Shown here: in pieces, positions 37,755 through 47,588 of the stretch | How the letters are laid out: every line of letters starts with the position of its first letter | Numbering within the stretch: position 1 is the first letter of the stretch | NCBI GenBank assembly: GCA_018394295.1 | Contig: CP074573.1 | Span: 1,743,156 to 1,807,155, forward strand | From: Mycoplasmatota bacterium | Lineage (GTDB): Bacteria > Bacillota_I > Bacilli_A > Haloplasmatales > Haloplasmataceae | Reading direction: 5' to 3' | DNA length: 64,000 nucleotides | The notes under the pieces: generated by a model | Seen by the model: only the letters and a program-made list of their open reading frames with translations | What the model was told of the DNA's origin: nothing | The model's database searches: none | Translations under genes and position numbers: made by a program

Positions 37755-39434
37755 TTATTCTCCTTCTAGATCAACATTTTTAAAGCTAATAACTGTATCC
37801 CCAAGTAACTTAAGAATGACCTCGTCACCAGATTCAGTAATTGACAAATAAGCACTAACTTTATATCTAGCTGTATATAATCCTTCATCTAAAAATATTT
37901 CATATTGTGATTCGCCATTAACAACTGACATGCTAATCCGCTTAACTATTCCTCTCACTTCAATTAAGTCATCTTCTGAAGGATCAATAACATTTTCAAT
38001 GTTTAGTTTTTCTCCATAGTCTGAGTACGCTTTATCAATTGTATCACCAATTCCTACCTTAGAAAAATCTGATACATTAACAAACGCGTATTGTTTAATT
38101 AATCCTTTATTATCTTTTAATGTGATAAAGAAAGTCGCATTATTGTAAACGTTCATTGGGATTGGGAAAGTTGCTTTATATCCAAAATTTTGAACAATTC
38201 CTTCTGCAGATTCCATTGCAGCCGTTTCTGTTGCACCACTCATCGAGTAGCGTGTAACTTGTTTTGTTCGTGTATTAATGAAAACAAATCCAACTGTTGC
38301 CTCATCTGCGCTCGCACTTGTTAATCCTGTATAGTAATACACATGACCATTATTAAATACCCTTCTTGATCCTTCTGTTGTTTGTAGAACATTCTTTTGA
38401 CCTATAAATGAGTTTAGGAATCCATCTCCATATGCTCCCCATTTATTCAATTGTTTCAATACAAAATCTTTAGGATAGATTGTATCCACCCAAGCTGGAG
38501 CATCTTGTGGTTTATAAAATGTAATGGCACCATCTTTTGGATTAACAACATAAACACCCATCACTTGCTTTCCGCCTGATAGTCCAATTGTTGGTTTTAA
38601 CGCTGTAATTACCCAATATGGATTCATTTCATCATCAAGTTCTAATGCAAAATCAATTAACTCATATTGTTTTGCATGATCACCTTTATAATAAACATGA
38701 CGGTGTAAATCAGTTCCAAAGTAAGCACTTGGCATATATTTTAAATTTAACCCAGTAACAATTTCTACATCTCCTGTAAATTTATCAACAATCACATAAC
38801 CTGGAGTACCAGCTTTATTGTTATTCCATTTAAAGAAACCATTGTATTCAAGTGGAGCAACTGCAACTAAATTACCAGCTACATTTAAATCATGGAATTC
38901 ACCAACATGAAACTCACTTCCAAGACTACCATGTTTTCCAAATTCTTTATCTCCTAATTTTGCAGCTAAATTAGTGTCGACGATTGGTAAATTATCTGAC
39001 GTATTTACCGCATCAAAATCATTTGTAAATTGAATAGGTTCATGAATTTCACCAATTAGTTTATGATATGCATTTGCGTTAAACATAGGTGTTCCAAACA
39101 GTGAAATTACTAAATAAATTACAATTAATGAAATAAAAGTTATAATCCCTGTTATGAATACAATGACTTTTTTTGAATATTTTCCTCTTTGATGGAATTT
39201 CTCATTATACTGATCATTTTTAGTAAACAATGACAAGATTGCAAATCCAAAAAATAATGATATAGCAGTTAAAAACCAAGTTCCAAAATATCTTAAACTT
39301 ATTTTAACTAAAAATAAATAATTTAAAGTAAAAAAGATAATTACTGCTATGACTAAGACGATAACGCATTGCACTAAAGACATTTGTGTAGATTTATTCT
39401 TTTTTATTATACTTTCTCTATTTTTTTTACTCAT
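37755..39434 (-). CDS. Membrane protein with large extracellular domain, unknown function
   Basis: A 559-residue protein. Three membrane helices lie in the first 130 residues (about 20-45, 50-70 and 88-112), the last ending near GTPMFNANAYHKLIG. The remaining 430 residues are beta-rich and probably outside the cell, with repeated strand motifs such as APLEYNGFFKWNNN and FVFINTRTKQVTRYSMSGATETAAMESAEG. The final 90 residues (DDLIEVRGIVKRISM ... YKVSAYLSITESGDEVILKLLG) look like an OB-fold. I cannot name the family. GGAGGAGAAC precedes the ATG; it is a single-gene unit. Confidence 0.65.
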   Translation of the reverse strand: MSKKNRESIIKKNKSTQMSLVQCVIVLVIAVIIFFTLNYLFLVKISLRYFGTWFLTAISLFFGFAILSLFTKNDQYNEKFHQRGKYSKKVIVFITGIITFISLIVIYLVISLFGTPMFNANAYHKLIGEIHEPIQFTNDFDAVNTSDNLPIVDTNLAAKLGDKEFGKHGSLGSEFHVGEFHDLNVAGNLVAVAPLEYNGFFKWNNNKAGTPGYVIVDKFTGDVEIVTGLNLKYMPSAYFGTDLHRHVYYKGDHAKQYELIDFALELDDEMNPYWVITALKPTIGLSGGKQVMGVYVVNPKDGAITFYKPQDAPAWVDTIYPKDFVLKQLNKWGAYGDGFLNSFIGQKNVLQTTEGSRRVFNNGHVYYYTGLTSASADEATVGFVFINTRTKQVTRYSMSGATETAAMESAEGIVQNFGYKATFPIPMNVYNNATFFITLKDNKGLIKQYAFVNVSDFSKVGIGDTIDKAYSDYGEKLNIENVIDPSEDDLIEVRGIVKRISMSVVNGESQYEIFLDEGLYTARYKVSAYLSITESGDEVILKLLGDTVISFKNVDLEGE

Positions 39435-39741
39435 GTTCTCCTCCTATTTATTATAATTAATTATACCATATATATATCTTACTTTTCATTAAATTATATG
39501 GTTTTTTACAAATGCATATTAAATATTAATCTTTATAAAATTAATACACATCAATATATAATTTATTTTCTTGTTGTCCTATTGGCTAAATACTTCTAAG
39601 CAGAATTCTCCATTAAAATATTCTTTTCTTACTAGTTTTTTATTTAATACAAAGCTTAATAATCCTTCTTTTCTAATCTTTTAGACTAAATTAAATTACA
39701 CTCATTCTATATCCAGCTTGTATGTTAAGTATTATTTAATG
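39435..39741. other. Intergenic region with a short coding-like relic
   Basis: About 300 AT-rich bases. On the minus strand near 39600-39690 a 35-codon open stretch (KKLVRKEYFNGEFCLEVFSQ then stop) has no start or ribosome site and looks like the tail of a lost gene. Nothing else supported. Confidence 0.3.
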
Positions 39742-39769
39742 AAAAAAAAGATGAATAAAACTATTCACC
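39742..39769 (-). terminator. Terminator of the HTH multi-pass membrane protein gene
   Basis: Minus-strand ggtgaata-GTTT-tattcatc hairpin followed by eight T, directly after the stop. Confidence 0.85.
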
Positions 39770-41202
39770 TACATTTTTGTTTTTGTTAATATTTTATTTA
39801 TTATAAACGTGATTAAGTATAATACTATTAAGATTGGTGGTACGAAAAACATCTCTCCGTCAGTCATATGATAATCATGATTAAAAACAAAGCGTACACA
39901 TAATACTGTAGTAAAGTATGTTACCCATACAGCCCATAAAACATACATAACTTGTGAAATTCGTTTTAATTTAGCAAGTCTAAACACGATTGCGACTAAT
40001 AATAATATAATGTTTAAATATATCATTGACCCAAACCCTAAATCCTCTAAAAATATATTAGTACCATACATTCCAACACTATAGAATAAATCGCCATGGT
40101 TAGTTAGTAAGTACAGATATACAGTTATAGATAATAGGTCTACAATTATGATACTAAGAGGTAATAAACTTTTGAAAGTAATCTTCTTTTTCTTGAATGG
40201 ATCTCTTAAATCATATCCTAAAATAATCACATAAATATATATAAATAATGACGGTATTAATAGTCCACTATTAAAAATGTATATTAATGTAGTAGATATT
40301 AGAACTAAAGATAATATTATAGATAGGATATTGATATACCGTTGTGGTATTTTTGTAGTATATTTCAGAAAGATTAAAATAGGTAATAATAAAGTAAAGA
40401 AATAAAGAACTTGATCTTGTATTTTAAAATAATTCCATCCATGACTGTGGTATAAAAACGGAAGTGGTAAAGCAACTGCAAATAACAGTGAAATCACAAT
40501 GATTTTTTCTGGTTTTAGTAATTTATAATTGATTACTGGGTTTTTGATTGGTACTATTATTAAGACTGAACTTAGTAGTAAGAATAAAATATATAAGATG
40601 AGAAATATTATTCCAAGTTGTGCATTTATAAACATTGGTGATGAAAGAATTGGCAATGTAAATGTAATTAGTGATATTCCTGCCACCATACTTATGATTA
40701 CATTTGATGTTTTCTTTTTATCGATTACATTAGTAACAGATAGAAATACTGGTAAAAATAAGAGTAGAGTAATTACCCACCAACTAGATAGTTTTAGTGC
40801 GATTGGTATTATCGGGAATATTTCTGGATTATAAAACCATCCATATTCAAGGTAACTTGAATCTACAATAATAAAATTAATAAATGGAATAGCAATCGCA
40901 AGCCCTAAAATCAATAAATATAGTCCCAAAACAATTATATTTTCTATACTAATTTTGTCATATTTTTCTTCCTGTTTGATTTCGCATTGAATGATTTCAT
41001 CGACTGATACTTTGTATAATTTACTTAATGATAATAACATATCTAAATTAGGTATACTTGTTCCAAGCTCCCATTTTGATACTGTTTGAGGAGTAATGAC
41101 TAAAATATCTGCAAGATCCTTTTGTGTTAGCTTATGTTTTATTCGTAATTCCTTTAAAAATAATCTGATTTGTTTGTTGTCCTTTTTTTTCGCCCCTTTC
41201 AA
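39769..41202 (-). CDS. XRE-type HTH protein with multi-pass membrane domain
   Basis: About 466-477 residues. The N-terminal Cro/C1 HTH is clear (LKELRIKHKLTQKDLADILV, then ITPQTVSKWELGTSIPNLDML), ending with the linker VDEIIQCE. About eleven membrane helices follow. The family of HTH-plus-membrane proteins is common in Firmicutes and little studied. The TTG taken as start lies only eight bases after a consensus TATAAT, so the mRNA would be leaderless. Alternatively translation starts at ATT (41169), nine to ten bases after AAGGA. Confidence 0.72.
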   Translation of the reverse strand: MKGAKKKDNKQIRLFLKELRIKHKLTQKDLADILVITPQTVSKWELGTSIPNLDMLLSLSKLYKVSVDEIIQCEIKQEEKYDKISIENIIVLGLYLLILGLAIAIPFINFIIVDSSYLEYGWFYNPEIFPIIPIALKLSSWWVITLLLFLPVFLSVTNVIDKKKTSNVIISMVAGISLITFTLPILSSPMFINAQLGIIFLILYILFLLLSSVLIIVPIKNPVINYKLLKPEKIIVISLLFAVALPLPFLYHSHGWNYFKIQDQVLYFFTLLLPILIFLKYTTKIPQRYINILSIILSLVLISTTLIYIFNSGLLIPSLFIYIYVIILGYDLRDPFKKKKITFKSLLPLSIIIVDLLSITVYLYLLTNHGDLFYSVGMYGTNIFLEDLGFGSMIYLNIILLLVAIVFRLAKLKRISQVMYVLWAVWVTYFTTVLCVRFVFNHDYHMTDGEMFFVPPILIVLYLITFIINKILTKTKM

Positions 41203-41210
41203 CAGTTTCC

Positions 41211-41238
41211 ATTATACTATAATGCAAAAGGGTGTCAA
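41211..41238 (-). promoter_or_regulatory. Consensus promoter of the HTH multi-pass gene
   Basis: Minus-strand TTGACA-16-TATAAT, full consensus hexamers, with transcription predicted about two bases before the TTG codon. Confidence 0.8.
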
Positions 41239-41385
41239 TAACTATATTGTTGCATAACTCAACGATTCATTGAGTTGGCTTAATATAAACCTAAAATAAT
41301 ATGATTAGTAAGTTATTGTTATTAAAGAAAAGAAGCTTAGTTAACCTTTTTATCATTAGTTACTATTAATAGAATTTGTATAACT

Positions 41386-41422
41386 AAAGACCCTAAGTGA
41401 ATTAATCTTAATTAGGGTCTTT
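41386..41422 (-). terminator. Methyltransferase gene terminator, copy of the lipoprotein gene terminator
   Basis: aaagaccctaa / ttagggtcttt stem. The same hairpin, with matching flanking bases (ATGGTACATCAGAT nearby), closes the large lipoprotein gene 2 kb away. Confidence 0.75.
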
Positions 41423-41498
41423 AATAATAATCATCTGATGTACCATTATATTTACATACCATTTAAATTATTTATAAGCAAGTTATTAACGCTGTTAC

Positions 41499-42275
41499 TT
41501 ATAACTTAACTGCTTTTGTCGCAATTGAAGTATTTATATATTTATCTAAAGGACTCCAACCACCATTATTATCCTCATAAAAACCTGCAATCATGAATCC
41601 TGCTAAGATTTGTCCCTGAATCTGATCTTCCAATGTATGACCGAACGCTATAGCTTCTCCTTGTTCCAATACAAGTTCCTTCAACTCTGATTCTGTAATA
41701 CTCGTTAAGTCCGAATAAGGTACACTGTGTCTTACAACCAAATTTCCTTCATTAAAAGCTTTTAAATCAAAGATATATTCAAGAGGATTTGCAAAACCCG
41801 CAATCATGGTACCTCCCTTTTTAAGAACCCTATTGGCTTCTTTCCAGACTGGTAACACAGAATCTACATAACAGTTCGACCATGGGTGAATAATGAAGTC
41901 AAATGAGTCATCTTCAAATATGGATAAATCCCTCATATCACCTTGTAGGGTTCTAATTTTTAAATTATCTCTTTCAGCGACTAATTTATCCTGCTCTAAT
42001 TGCTTTTGGCTATTATCAAAAACCGTCACTTCTGCTCCTGTTGCAGCAATAATTGGTCCTTGTTGCCCTCCTCCAGATGCAAGACATAGAATTTTCTTTC
42101 CAGCCATTGTCTTTGGAAACCAATCTCTTGGTACCGCCTTAACAGGAGTCAGTTTTATTTCCCATTCTCCTTTTCTTGCTTTATCTACTTCTTCTGAACT
42201 CACAGGTTTTGTCCAGCAATCCTTTTCATCTACTTTCTTGTCCCAAATATCTTTGTTTGTATCTATGTAATTCAT
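41499..42275 (-). CDS. Class I SAM-dependent methyltransferase
   Basis: A 258-residue cytosolic methyltransferase of the UbiE/Methyltransf_11 type. Motif I is ILCLASGGGQQGPIIAATGA, motif II VTVFDNSQKQLEQD, and the post-motif LQGDMRDLSIFEDDSFDFIIHPWSNCYV is clear. The N-terminal extension (IDTNKDIWDKKVDEKDCWTKPVS) and the unusual ASGGGQQG glycine loop are shared by a Firmicutes subgroup of unknown substrate. GGAGTAAAATAA precedes the ATG. It has a separate terminator and no evident operon partner. Confidence 0.82.
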   Translation of the reverse strand: MNYIDTNKDIWDKKVDEKDCWTKPVSSEEVDKARKGEWEIKLTPVKAVPRDWFPKTMAGKKILCLASGGGQQGPIIAATGAEVTVFDNSQKQLEQDKLVAERDNLKIRTLQGDMRDLSIFEDDSFDFIIHPWSNCYVDSVLPVWKEANRVLKKGGTMIAGFANPLEYIFDLKAFNEGNLVVRHSVPYSDLTSITESELKELVLEQGEAIAFGHTLEDQIQGQILAGFMIAGFYEDNNGGWSPLDKYINTSIATKAVKL

Positions 42276-42583
42276 TTTATTTTACTCCTTTATGTTATTA
42301 GTATCTATATTCATTATTAATATATCTATTTGTGATATATGATGCATATGATAGTTTATAATTATCACATATTGAATATAAAAATAAATCCCTGTCAATC
42401 TCTTCAAATCACCCATTTCAAATCATCATTATATTCTATAAATTCCATGAACTGCACAGGAAGGATGAGTATGAAATCAAGTAACAACCAAATATTCCAT
42501 AATATGTAGATATATGTTATAATTATTAAAAATTGTACCTGAAGTAAAGTAATAATGATTAGATTACTAGTGGGGGGATAGAT
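42276..42583. other. Divergent intergenic region
   Basis: Some 300 AT-rich bases between the methyltransferase and the DUF5131 gene; a TATAAT at about 42518 could serve the rightward gene. No other structure recognised. Confidence 0.35.
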
Positions 42584-43300
42584 ATGGCTGCATGGAACCC
42601 ATGGAGAGGATGCCATAAAAAGAGTGAAGGATGTAAAAACTGTTACATACATAGGGCAAACTCTAGAAAAGGGATTAATACAGACATCATATATAAAACA
42701 GAAGAATTTTATAAACCTATTGAAAAAAATAATAAGGGAAACTACAAAATAAAAAGTGGACAAACAGTGTTTTTATGTTTCAATAGTGACTTCTTGATTG
42801 AGGAAGCAGATGAATGGCGAAAAGAAGTATGGAATATGATAAGAATACGTAATGATTTAAATTTTATGTTTATCACAAAGCGTATCGAACGTTTCATGAT
42901 AGGATTACCAGATGATTTTGATTACGGATATGATAATATAACAGTTAGTATATCTGTAGAGAATCAACAAAGAGCTGATGAAAGAATTCCTATTTTGAAA
43001 GAATTACCAATCAAACATAAATTAATCATTATTCAACCTATGCTTGAAAAAATAGATATATCAGATTATTTAGATAATTCTATTGATGGTGTAGTCGTAG
43101 GTGGAGAGTCTGGAAGCAAAGTTAGACCTTTAAACTATGAATGGGTTCTAAATATAAGAGAACAGTGTATTAAAAAGAATGTTAATTTTACTTTCAGGCA
43201 ACTTGGTTCTACATTCATTAAAGATGGGATCACCTTTAAAGTTAAGAAACAACATTTATGTTCTCAGGCTAGAAAGGCAAATATAAATTTTAGTAAATGA
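42584..43300 (+). CDS. DUF5131 (phage Gp37/Gp68-like) protein
   Basis: A 238-residue protein matching DUF5131. The N-terminal WNPWRGCHKKSEGCKNCYIHR has cysteines C10, C17 and C20 in a spacing reminiscent of radical-SAM or iron-sulfur sites. LCFNSDFLIEEADEWR, FMFITKRIERF, VSISVENQQRADERI and VVVGGESGSKVRPLNYEWV then follow, as in phage Gp37 relatives. These are proposed TIM-barrel enzymes of unknown reaction, common in phages and mobile islands. GGGGGGATAGAT precedes the ATG. No phage genes surround it. Confidence 0.82.
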   Translation: MAAWNPWRGCHKKSEGCKNCYIHRANSRKGINTDIIYKTEEFYKPIEKNNKGNYKIKSGQTVFLCFNSDFLIEEADEWRKEVWNMIRIRNDLNFMFITKRIERFMIGLPDDFDYGYDNITVSISVENQQRADERIPILKELPIKHKLIIIQPMLEKIDISDYLDNSIDGVVVGGESGSKVRPLNYEWVLNIREQCIKKNVNFTFRQLGSTFIKDGITFKVKKQHLCSQARKANINFSK

Positions 43301-43416
43301 GTCTTGTTTACAAAACGATATTTATCAATTATAAGTTCTTTTATACATTGATGAATCAATTGTTTCACTTTAACAAATTAGATTATGACTAATAATTATA
43401 TGGAAATTAAACTACT

Positions 43417-43445
43417 AAAGACCCTAATTCTTAATTAGGGTCTTT
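43417..43445 (-). terminator. Terminator overlapping the large lipoprotein stop codon
   Basis: aaagaccctaatt / aattagggtcttt, a 13-bp perfect stem whose proximal arm encodes the last residues of the gene. Confidence 0.8.
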
Positions 43446-46400
43446 AGTTATATTTTTATAAAAACCTAAATTATAATCTGATGTACCATTAATTTTAGCT
43501 ACAATTATATAATACATACCTTTATTAATATGAGAAAAGTAGCTTGTAGGACAACTCATAATATCTCCATTAAGATTGTTACAATAAACGGACACATTAT
43601 AACCACTAAGAAAAAATCGATATTCTCCATCCTCTAAAACGTTGATAAGATAAACATCTCTATCACCTTGATAATCAATTTTTCCTGAAATTTCGTTCCC
43701 AATACCTATTTCTATAGTTCTATATTCTATTAATGGTAAATATAAACTATTCGGAGCTTCATCATTCAAATTTAATTCCTCAATTTTGAAAAAAAGTTCT
43801 TCAAATTTTGATTGTTTAAAATAATCATAATTTACCTCTATGATATATTCACCTTCACTAACAGTAAAAAATGCCTTTTTCCCCATAACACCTGGTACAT
43901 TATTAAAATCTAAACCAATTATATTCCCATTAGTATCTTCGAGCTTAATAGTTAACCATCTATTGATGTATATACTATATGTACTAGTTTCATTAACATT
44001 TAGTTTAAAGTAATCAATATCCTCTTGATATGTAATTGTTGTATAAGTATTTGAACCGATATTAGCAATACCCATATTTTCTTCAGTATTGTCATCAGGA
44101 TTTAACATTAAATTGATTTCTACAATTTCAGGATTTCTTCCTTCAAAACTAAAGAAATGTCTACCACTACTTAAAAACATTGGCTTCCCTGATTGTAATC
44201 TTACATATTCACCACTATTTGTTATATAAAAATAATCACTATATGGTATTTCATAAAATATTGAATACCAATCTTCATCGACTATATCAATATAATAAAT
44301 ATCCTTATCATACGTTAAATCAAATTCAATATTAGTTATACCTAAGTTTAATTCTCCATAATTACTTTCTCCTTCGACTATTTCATTTGAATAATCTATG
44401 TATGAGCTATTTTTATTTACATACAAAGTAATCTCTTTTTCAAAATATTTTCCCATTATCTTAACAGTATATGTACCTGGTGAAAAATAATAAGATAGTT
44501 TAGACATTTTACTACCCATTCTATCTGTAATTTCTTCTCCATTTTCATTATAGATTTTAAAATAACTATAACTTAATTCTAATTCAATAAGTGTACTTTT
44601 ATCAATCGTAAATACAAATGACTCCTCATCTCCAATATAATCAAAAGTAGTTTTAAATTCATTCAATCCTTCATTTAACTGCATTAGAATTGGGTCTGGA
44701 TTATCATCAATAATGTGATCGATTATGAATTCATATTTTCCTTCACAATATGTATCTACTTGAATATAATATTGTCCAGATTCAAAAAAATACATGCTTT
44801 CCCCAATATCTTCATTAAAATCTAACTTTTCTCCATTAGCATTATAAAGAGTAAATTTCATATCTCCTGTAATATAAGAAGTTCCATAATTATATTTAAA
44901 TCTGATACTATACAATCCTGAATCCTCAATTTTAAATTTAAAAACATCATCTTCATAGTTATTGTATGAATGTGCTTCGTAATATTCATTTAGAGGTATT
45001 TCTTTAACATTTTCTGAAATGTAATCTGGGTGATCATCATTATATTCATTATAGTATTCAATATTTAAAGTAAAGTCTCCTATATTATCATCTACTAAAT
45101 AAACAACAATATAATAAAACTTATTGTATTGAGAATCTGATAAAGTTTTAATTATAGGTTGTTGTACATGTTGATTAATATCATCAACATACAATGCTCT
45201 AATACTTCCATTATCAGTATTGAACGTGATATTGGTATACCCATAACTTTCATTAAACTTGTATATTTTATAATCACCTTTATAATCTAATGAATCTTCA
45301 ATAGTCATATGATCATTAATAGTTAAATCTACAGAATCATTTATTGAAATTAGCCTGTGATCCATTTTGAATCTAGCATTTTCAAAATTAGCATCACTAA
45401 TGACTGTATTATTTATATCATCTAGAGATAAAGTATATTTTAAATTTTCAATTTTTATTGAGTTTAAACTATTTATTGAAAACATATCTATTAAATCAGT
45501 AAAATCAAATTTAGCTGTTCTAAATATACCCGTTTCCTGTTCAAATACTAACTCAATTTTTATTTTGCTATCACTTATATTATCCTTCATTATTACATTT
45601 GCATTACCTAGTATATCATCAAAATATTTCTTTACATTAGCTAAACTTGACAAATTTATTAAGTATTCTAAAGAATACCCTTTTTTACTATCTTCTCCAT
45701 AATTACTTTCAGTAATTATAGGGTTAGAAGAATTTACTATTGATGTTATAATATCTCCATACTCATTATAACCATTTCCTTTTTCACCATAAATCTTTTC
45801 AAAACTAATAGGAGACTTATAGAGAGTATCTTTATCATAATTTTCACCGTAATAATAAGTATAGTAGTTTTCTCCCTCTAATGTATAAAACACCTTATTG
45901 TGATATTTATTACATTTAGTATTTATCTCAACAATTTTATCTATATTATCAAATTTTGAATTAACTTCGACACCTAATACTGATTTTTTTTCATTATATA
46001 CAGTTTCAATTAACATATTCTCTTTTAATGAAAAACTTTCTAATAAACTAAAGCTACTCATTGAGCTATTTAATGTTATAATATAGTTCTTATTATCACC
46101 ATTACCACATAAACCTTCAATTTTTATATAATAATTATCTGTCGGTGACAGTCCTTCAAATGTTAAACCAGTTATATCATCCTTCATAGATATTTTATCT
46201 TCAATTATACCATTTTTATATAAAACTGCCTCTAATGTATCTAAATTTATAACTTTATTATCATCTATTATATTAACATCAAATGTAACCTTAGAATCTT
46301 TAAAATACAAGTTATGAATAACTGCAATTGGATTTTTGCCTTCTGTTTTTGGTAATAAATCACTTTCTAATGAAGAAAACAGATCAGATTCACATCCAGA

Positions 46401-46451
46401 TATCATAAATACACTAGCAACAAAAATAAAAATATAAATAAATTTCTTCAT
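43431..46451 (-). CDS. Large surface lipoprotein with PPC-like beta-sandwich repeats
   Basis: A 1006-residue lipoprotein. Signal peptide and lipobox FMISGC place the lipidated cysteine at C20. Residues 40-370 are a unique beta-rich region. From about 375 on, five to six modules of 90-110 residues share the pattern D-x-D/E-x-Y/F-x-F-x-I/V, then G-x-Y-x-I-x-V (VFKFKIEDSGLYSIRFKYN, ESGQYYIQVDTYC, IYYIDIVDEDWYSIFY, VYLINVLEDGEYRFFLSG), as in bacterial pre-peptidase C-terminal domains. It is acidic, probably binds cell-surface or carbohydrate ligands, and has no protease domain. GAGGGGAG precedes the ATG. Confidence 0.72.
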   Translation of the reverse strand: MKKFIYIFIFVASVFMISGCESDLFSSLESDLLPKTEGKNPIAVIHNLYFKDSKVTFDVNIIDDNKVINLDTLEAVLYKNGIIEDKISMKDDITGLTFEGLSPTDNYYIKIEGLCGNGDNKNYIITLNSSMSSFSLLESFSLKENMLIETVYNEKKSVLGVEVNSKFDNIDKIVEINTKCNKYHNKVFYTLEGENYYTYYYGENYDKDTLYKSPISFEKIYGEKGNGYNEYGDIITSIVNSSNPIITESNYGEDSKKGYSLEYLINLSSLANVKKYFDDILGNANVIMKDNISDSKIKIELVFEQETGIFRTAKFDFTDLIDMFSINSLNSIKIENLKYTLSLDDINNTVISDANFENARFKMDHRLISINDSVDLTINDHMTIEDSLDYKGDYKIYKFNESYGYTNITFNTDNGSIRALYVDDINQHVQQPIIKTLSDSQYNKFYYIVVYLVDDNIGDFTLNIEYYNEYNDDHPDYISENVKEIPLNEYYEAHSYNNYEDDVFKFKIEDSGLYSIRFKYNYGTSYITGDMKFTLYNANGEKLDFNEDIGESMYFFESGQYYIQVDTYCEGKYEFIIDHIIDDNPDPILMQLNEGLNEFKTTFDYIGDEESFVFTIDKSTLIELELSYSYFKIYNENGEEITDRMGSKMSKLSYYFSPGTYTVKIMGKYFEKEITLYVNKNSSYIDYSNEIVEGESNYGELNLGITNIEFDLTYDKDIYYIDIVDEDWYSIFYEIPYSDYFYITNSGEYVRLQSGKPMFLSSGRHFFSFEGRNPEIVEINLMLNPDDNTEENMGIANIGSNTYTTITYQEDIDYFKLNVNETSTYSIYINRWLTIKLEDTNGNIIGLDFNNVPGVMGKKAFFTVSEGEYIIEVNYDYFKQSKFEELFFKIEELNLNDEAPNSLYLPLIEYRTIEIGIGNEISGKIDYQGDRDVYLINVLEDGEYRFFLSGYNVSVYCNNLNGDIMSCPTSYFSHINKGMYYIIVAKINGTSDYNLGFYKNITKDPN

Positions 46452-46881
46452 TTATTAAATGCTCCCCTCTATTTTCTAAAAATATATATACCTAACAGTA
46501 TATAACTAGTATTACTTAAAAGAATTTGTTTGTCAATATTGTTTTTGTGAAATATTTAAAATATAAAATGATATTGTCTCTAGTCAATAAATAGAAAGAA
46601 AAAAAAGGAGTTACACATTATCGTTATTTATAATGAATAACCCTAACTTTTTTAAGTATTCTTAACAACATCAGTATAATTTAACAAATAACACTTTTGA
46701 GACAAGCATGTAACTAAATCCATCAGTAGGGTAGTATTTCTATAAATTAATCATCAGATACTTACAGTTCTCTTTTAATACATTTTGTATCTGCATTATA
46801 CCCTTGGATTGAACATTTATTTCAAGTAATAATAATTTACATAATTTTTTTAATTAATGATTTATAATATTATTTGCTAAG
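46452..46881. other. Intergenic region, no intact gene
   Basis: About 430 bases with scattered coding-like scraps on the minus strand (near 46735-46800) broken by several stops. I cannot assign them. Confidence 0.3.
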
Positions 46882-47061
46882 TTATAATAACTTAATTGCA
46901 ACTAAAATTAAGTTATCTTTAGAACCAAAATAGTAACTAATCGCAGCAGAATTAATATTTGATAACCTACCTATTTCTCTAATACTATTATCGCAATTAC
47001 CATTTTCAGTTTCTAATACCACTTTTACAATTTTTTCTTTTTTCGATTTATTAACTCACAT
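46882..47061 (-). pseudogene. Relic of a TetR-family regulator (HTH only)
   Basis: Sixty codons in frame encode a typical TetR N-terminal helix-turn-helix: KIVKVVLETENGNCDNSIRE, then IGRLSNINSAAISYYFGSKDNLIL. The ligand-binding domain is missing because TAA follows residue 59, and codon 2 is TGA after an ATG six bases downstream of the preceding gene's stop. It probably once co-operated with the HXXEE gene just upstream. Confidence 0.75.
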
Positions 47062-47067
47062 TATTTT

Positions 47068-47588
47068 TTAACTTTCTTTAAAAAAGTTATTGAATTTTCC
47101 AGCTAATTTATGAGCGAAAACTAAGTTAATCCAGACAAAAATTATTCCTATAACACTCCACATTATTAGTAATAATATCTCCATATCACTGTTATTATAT
47201 ATAAAACTTATGGCATATAATGAATATATCATTGCAGGAACTGTGGTTGCAATAGCAGGTATATACTTCTTAAATATTATCCATTGGATGATATGTACTA
47301 CTAAATGAACAAAAAACCTATTAATACACCAAGCCATAAATAGTACCAATTAAATATAATTGATCCTAATGTAATTAAGAATAAAATAATAAATTCTTCA
47401 CTTACAGCTAATGCAAAAGCTTCTGTACTAAATTCATTATATACCTTAGAAATTTTAGAAAACTTTTTAAGCAATACCAATCTATTCCTCTGGATCCACC
47501 ATTTCATAAATATAATTTCTTCAAAATCATGTAACATAAAAACAATTGGAAACAACCAAATAACACTAACAAATTCTATATTTATCAT
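47068..47588 (-). pseudogene. HXXEE domain membrane protein, frameshifted
   Basis: The N-terminal frame (47301-47588) carries the HXXEE motif FMLHDFEEIIFMKWW and FALAVSEEFIILFL; the C-terminal frame (47068-47349) continues with FVHLVVHIIQWIIFKKYIPAIATTVPAMIYSLY. The two are joined at GGTTTTTTG near 47320: adding one T to the run of six restores a single frame of about 173 residues, the normal size of this membrane family. A real slip mutation, phase variation or a sequencing error in the homopolymer are all possible. Confidence 0.72.

Noticed and set aside
42404-42763. 119-residue minus-strand frame overlapping the DUF5131 start
   Set aside because: Antisense to a recognised protein and to its promoter; no ribosome site.
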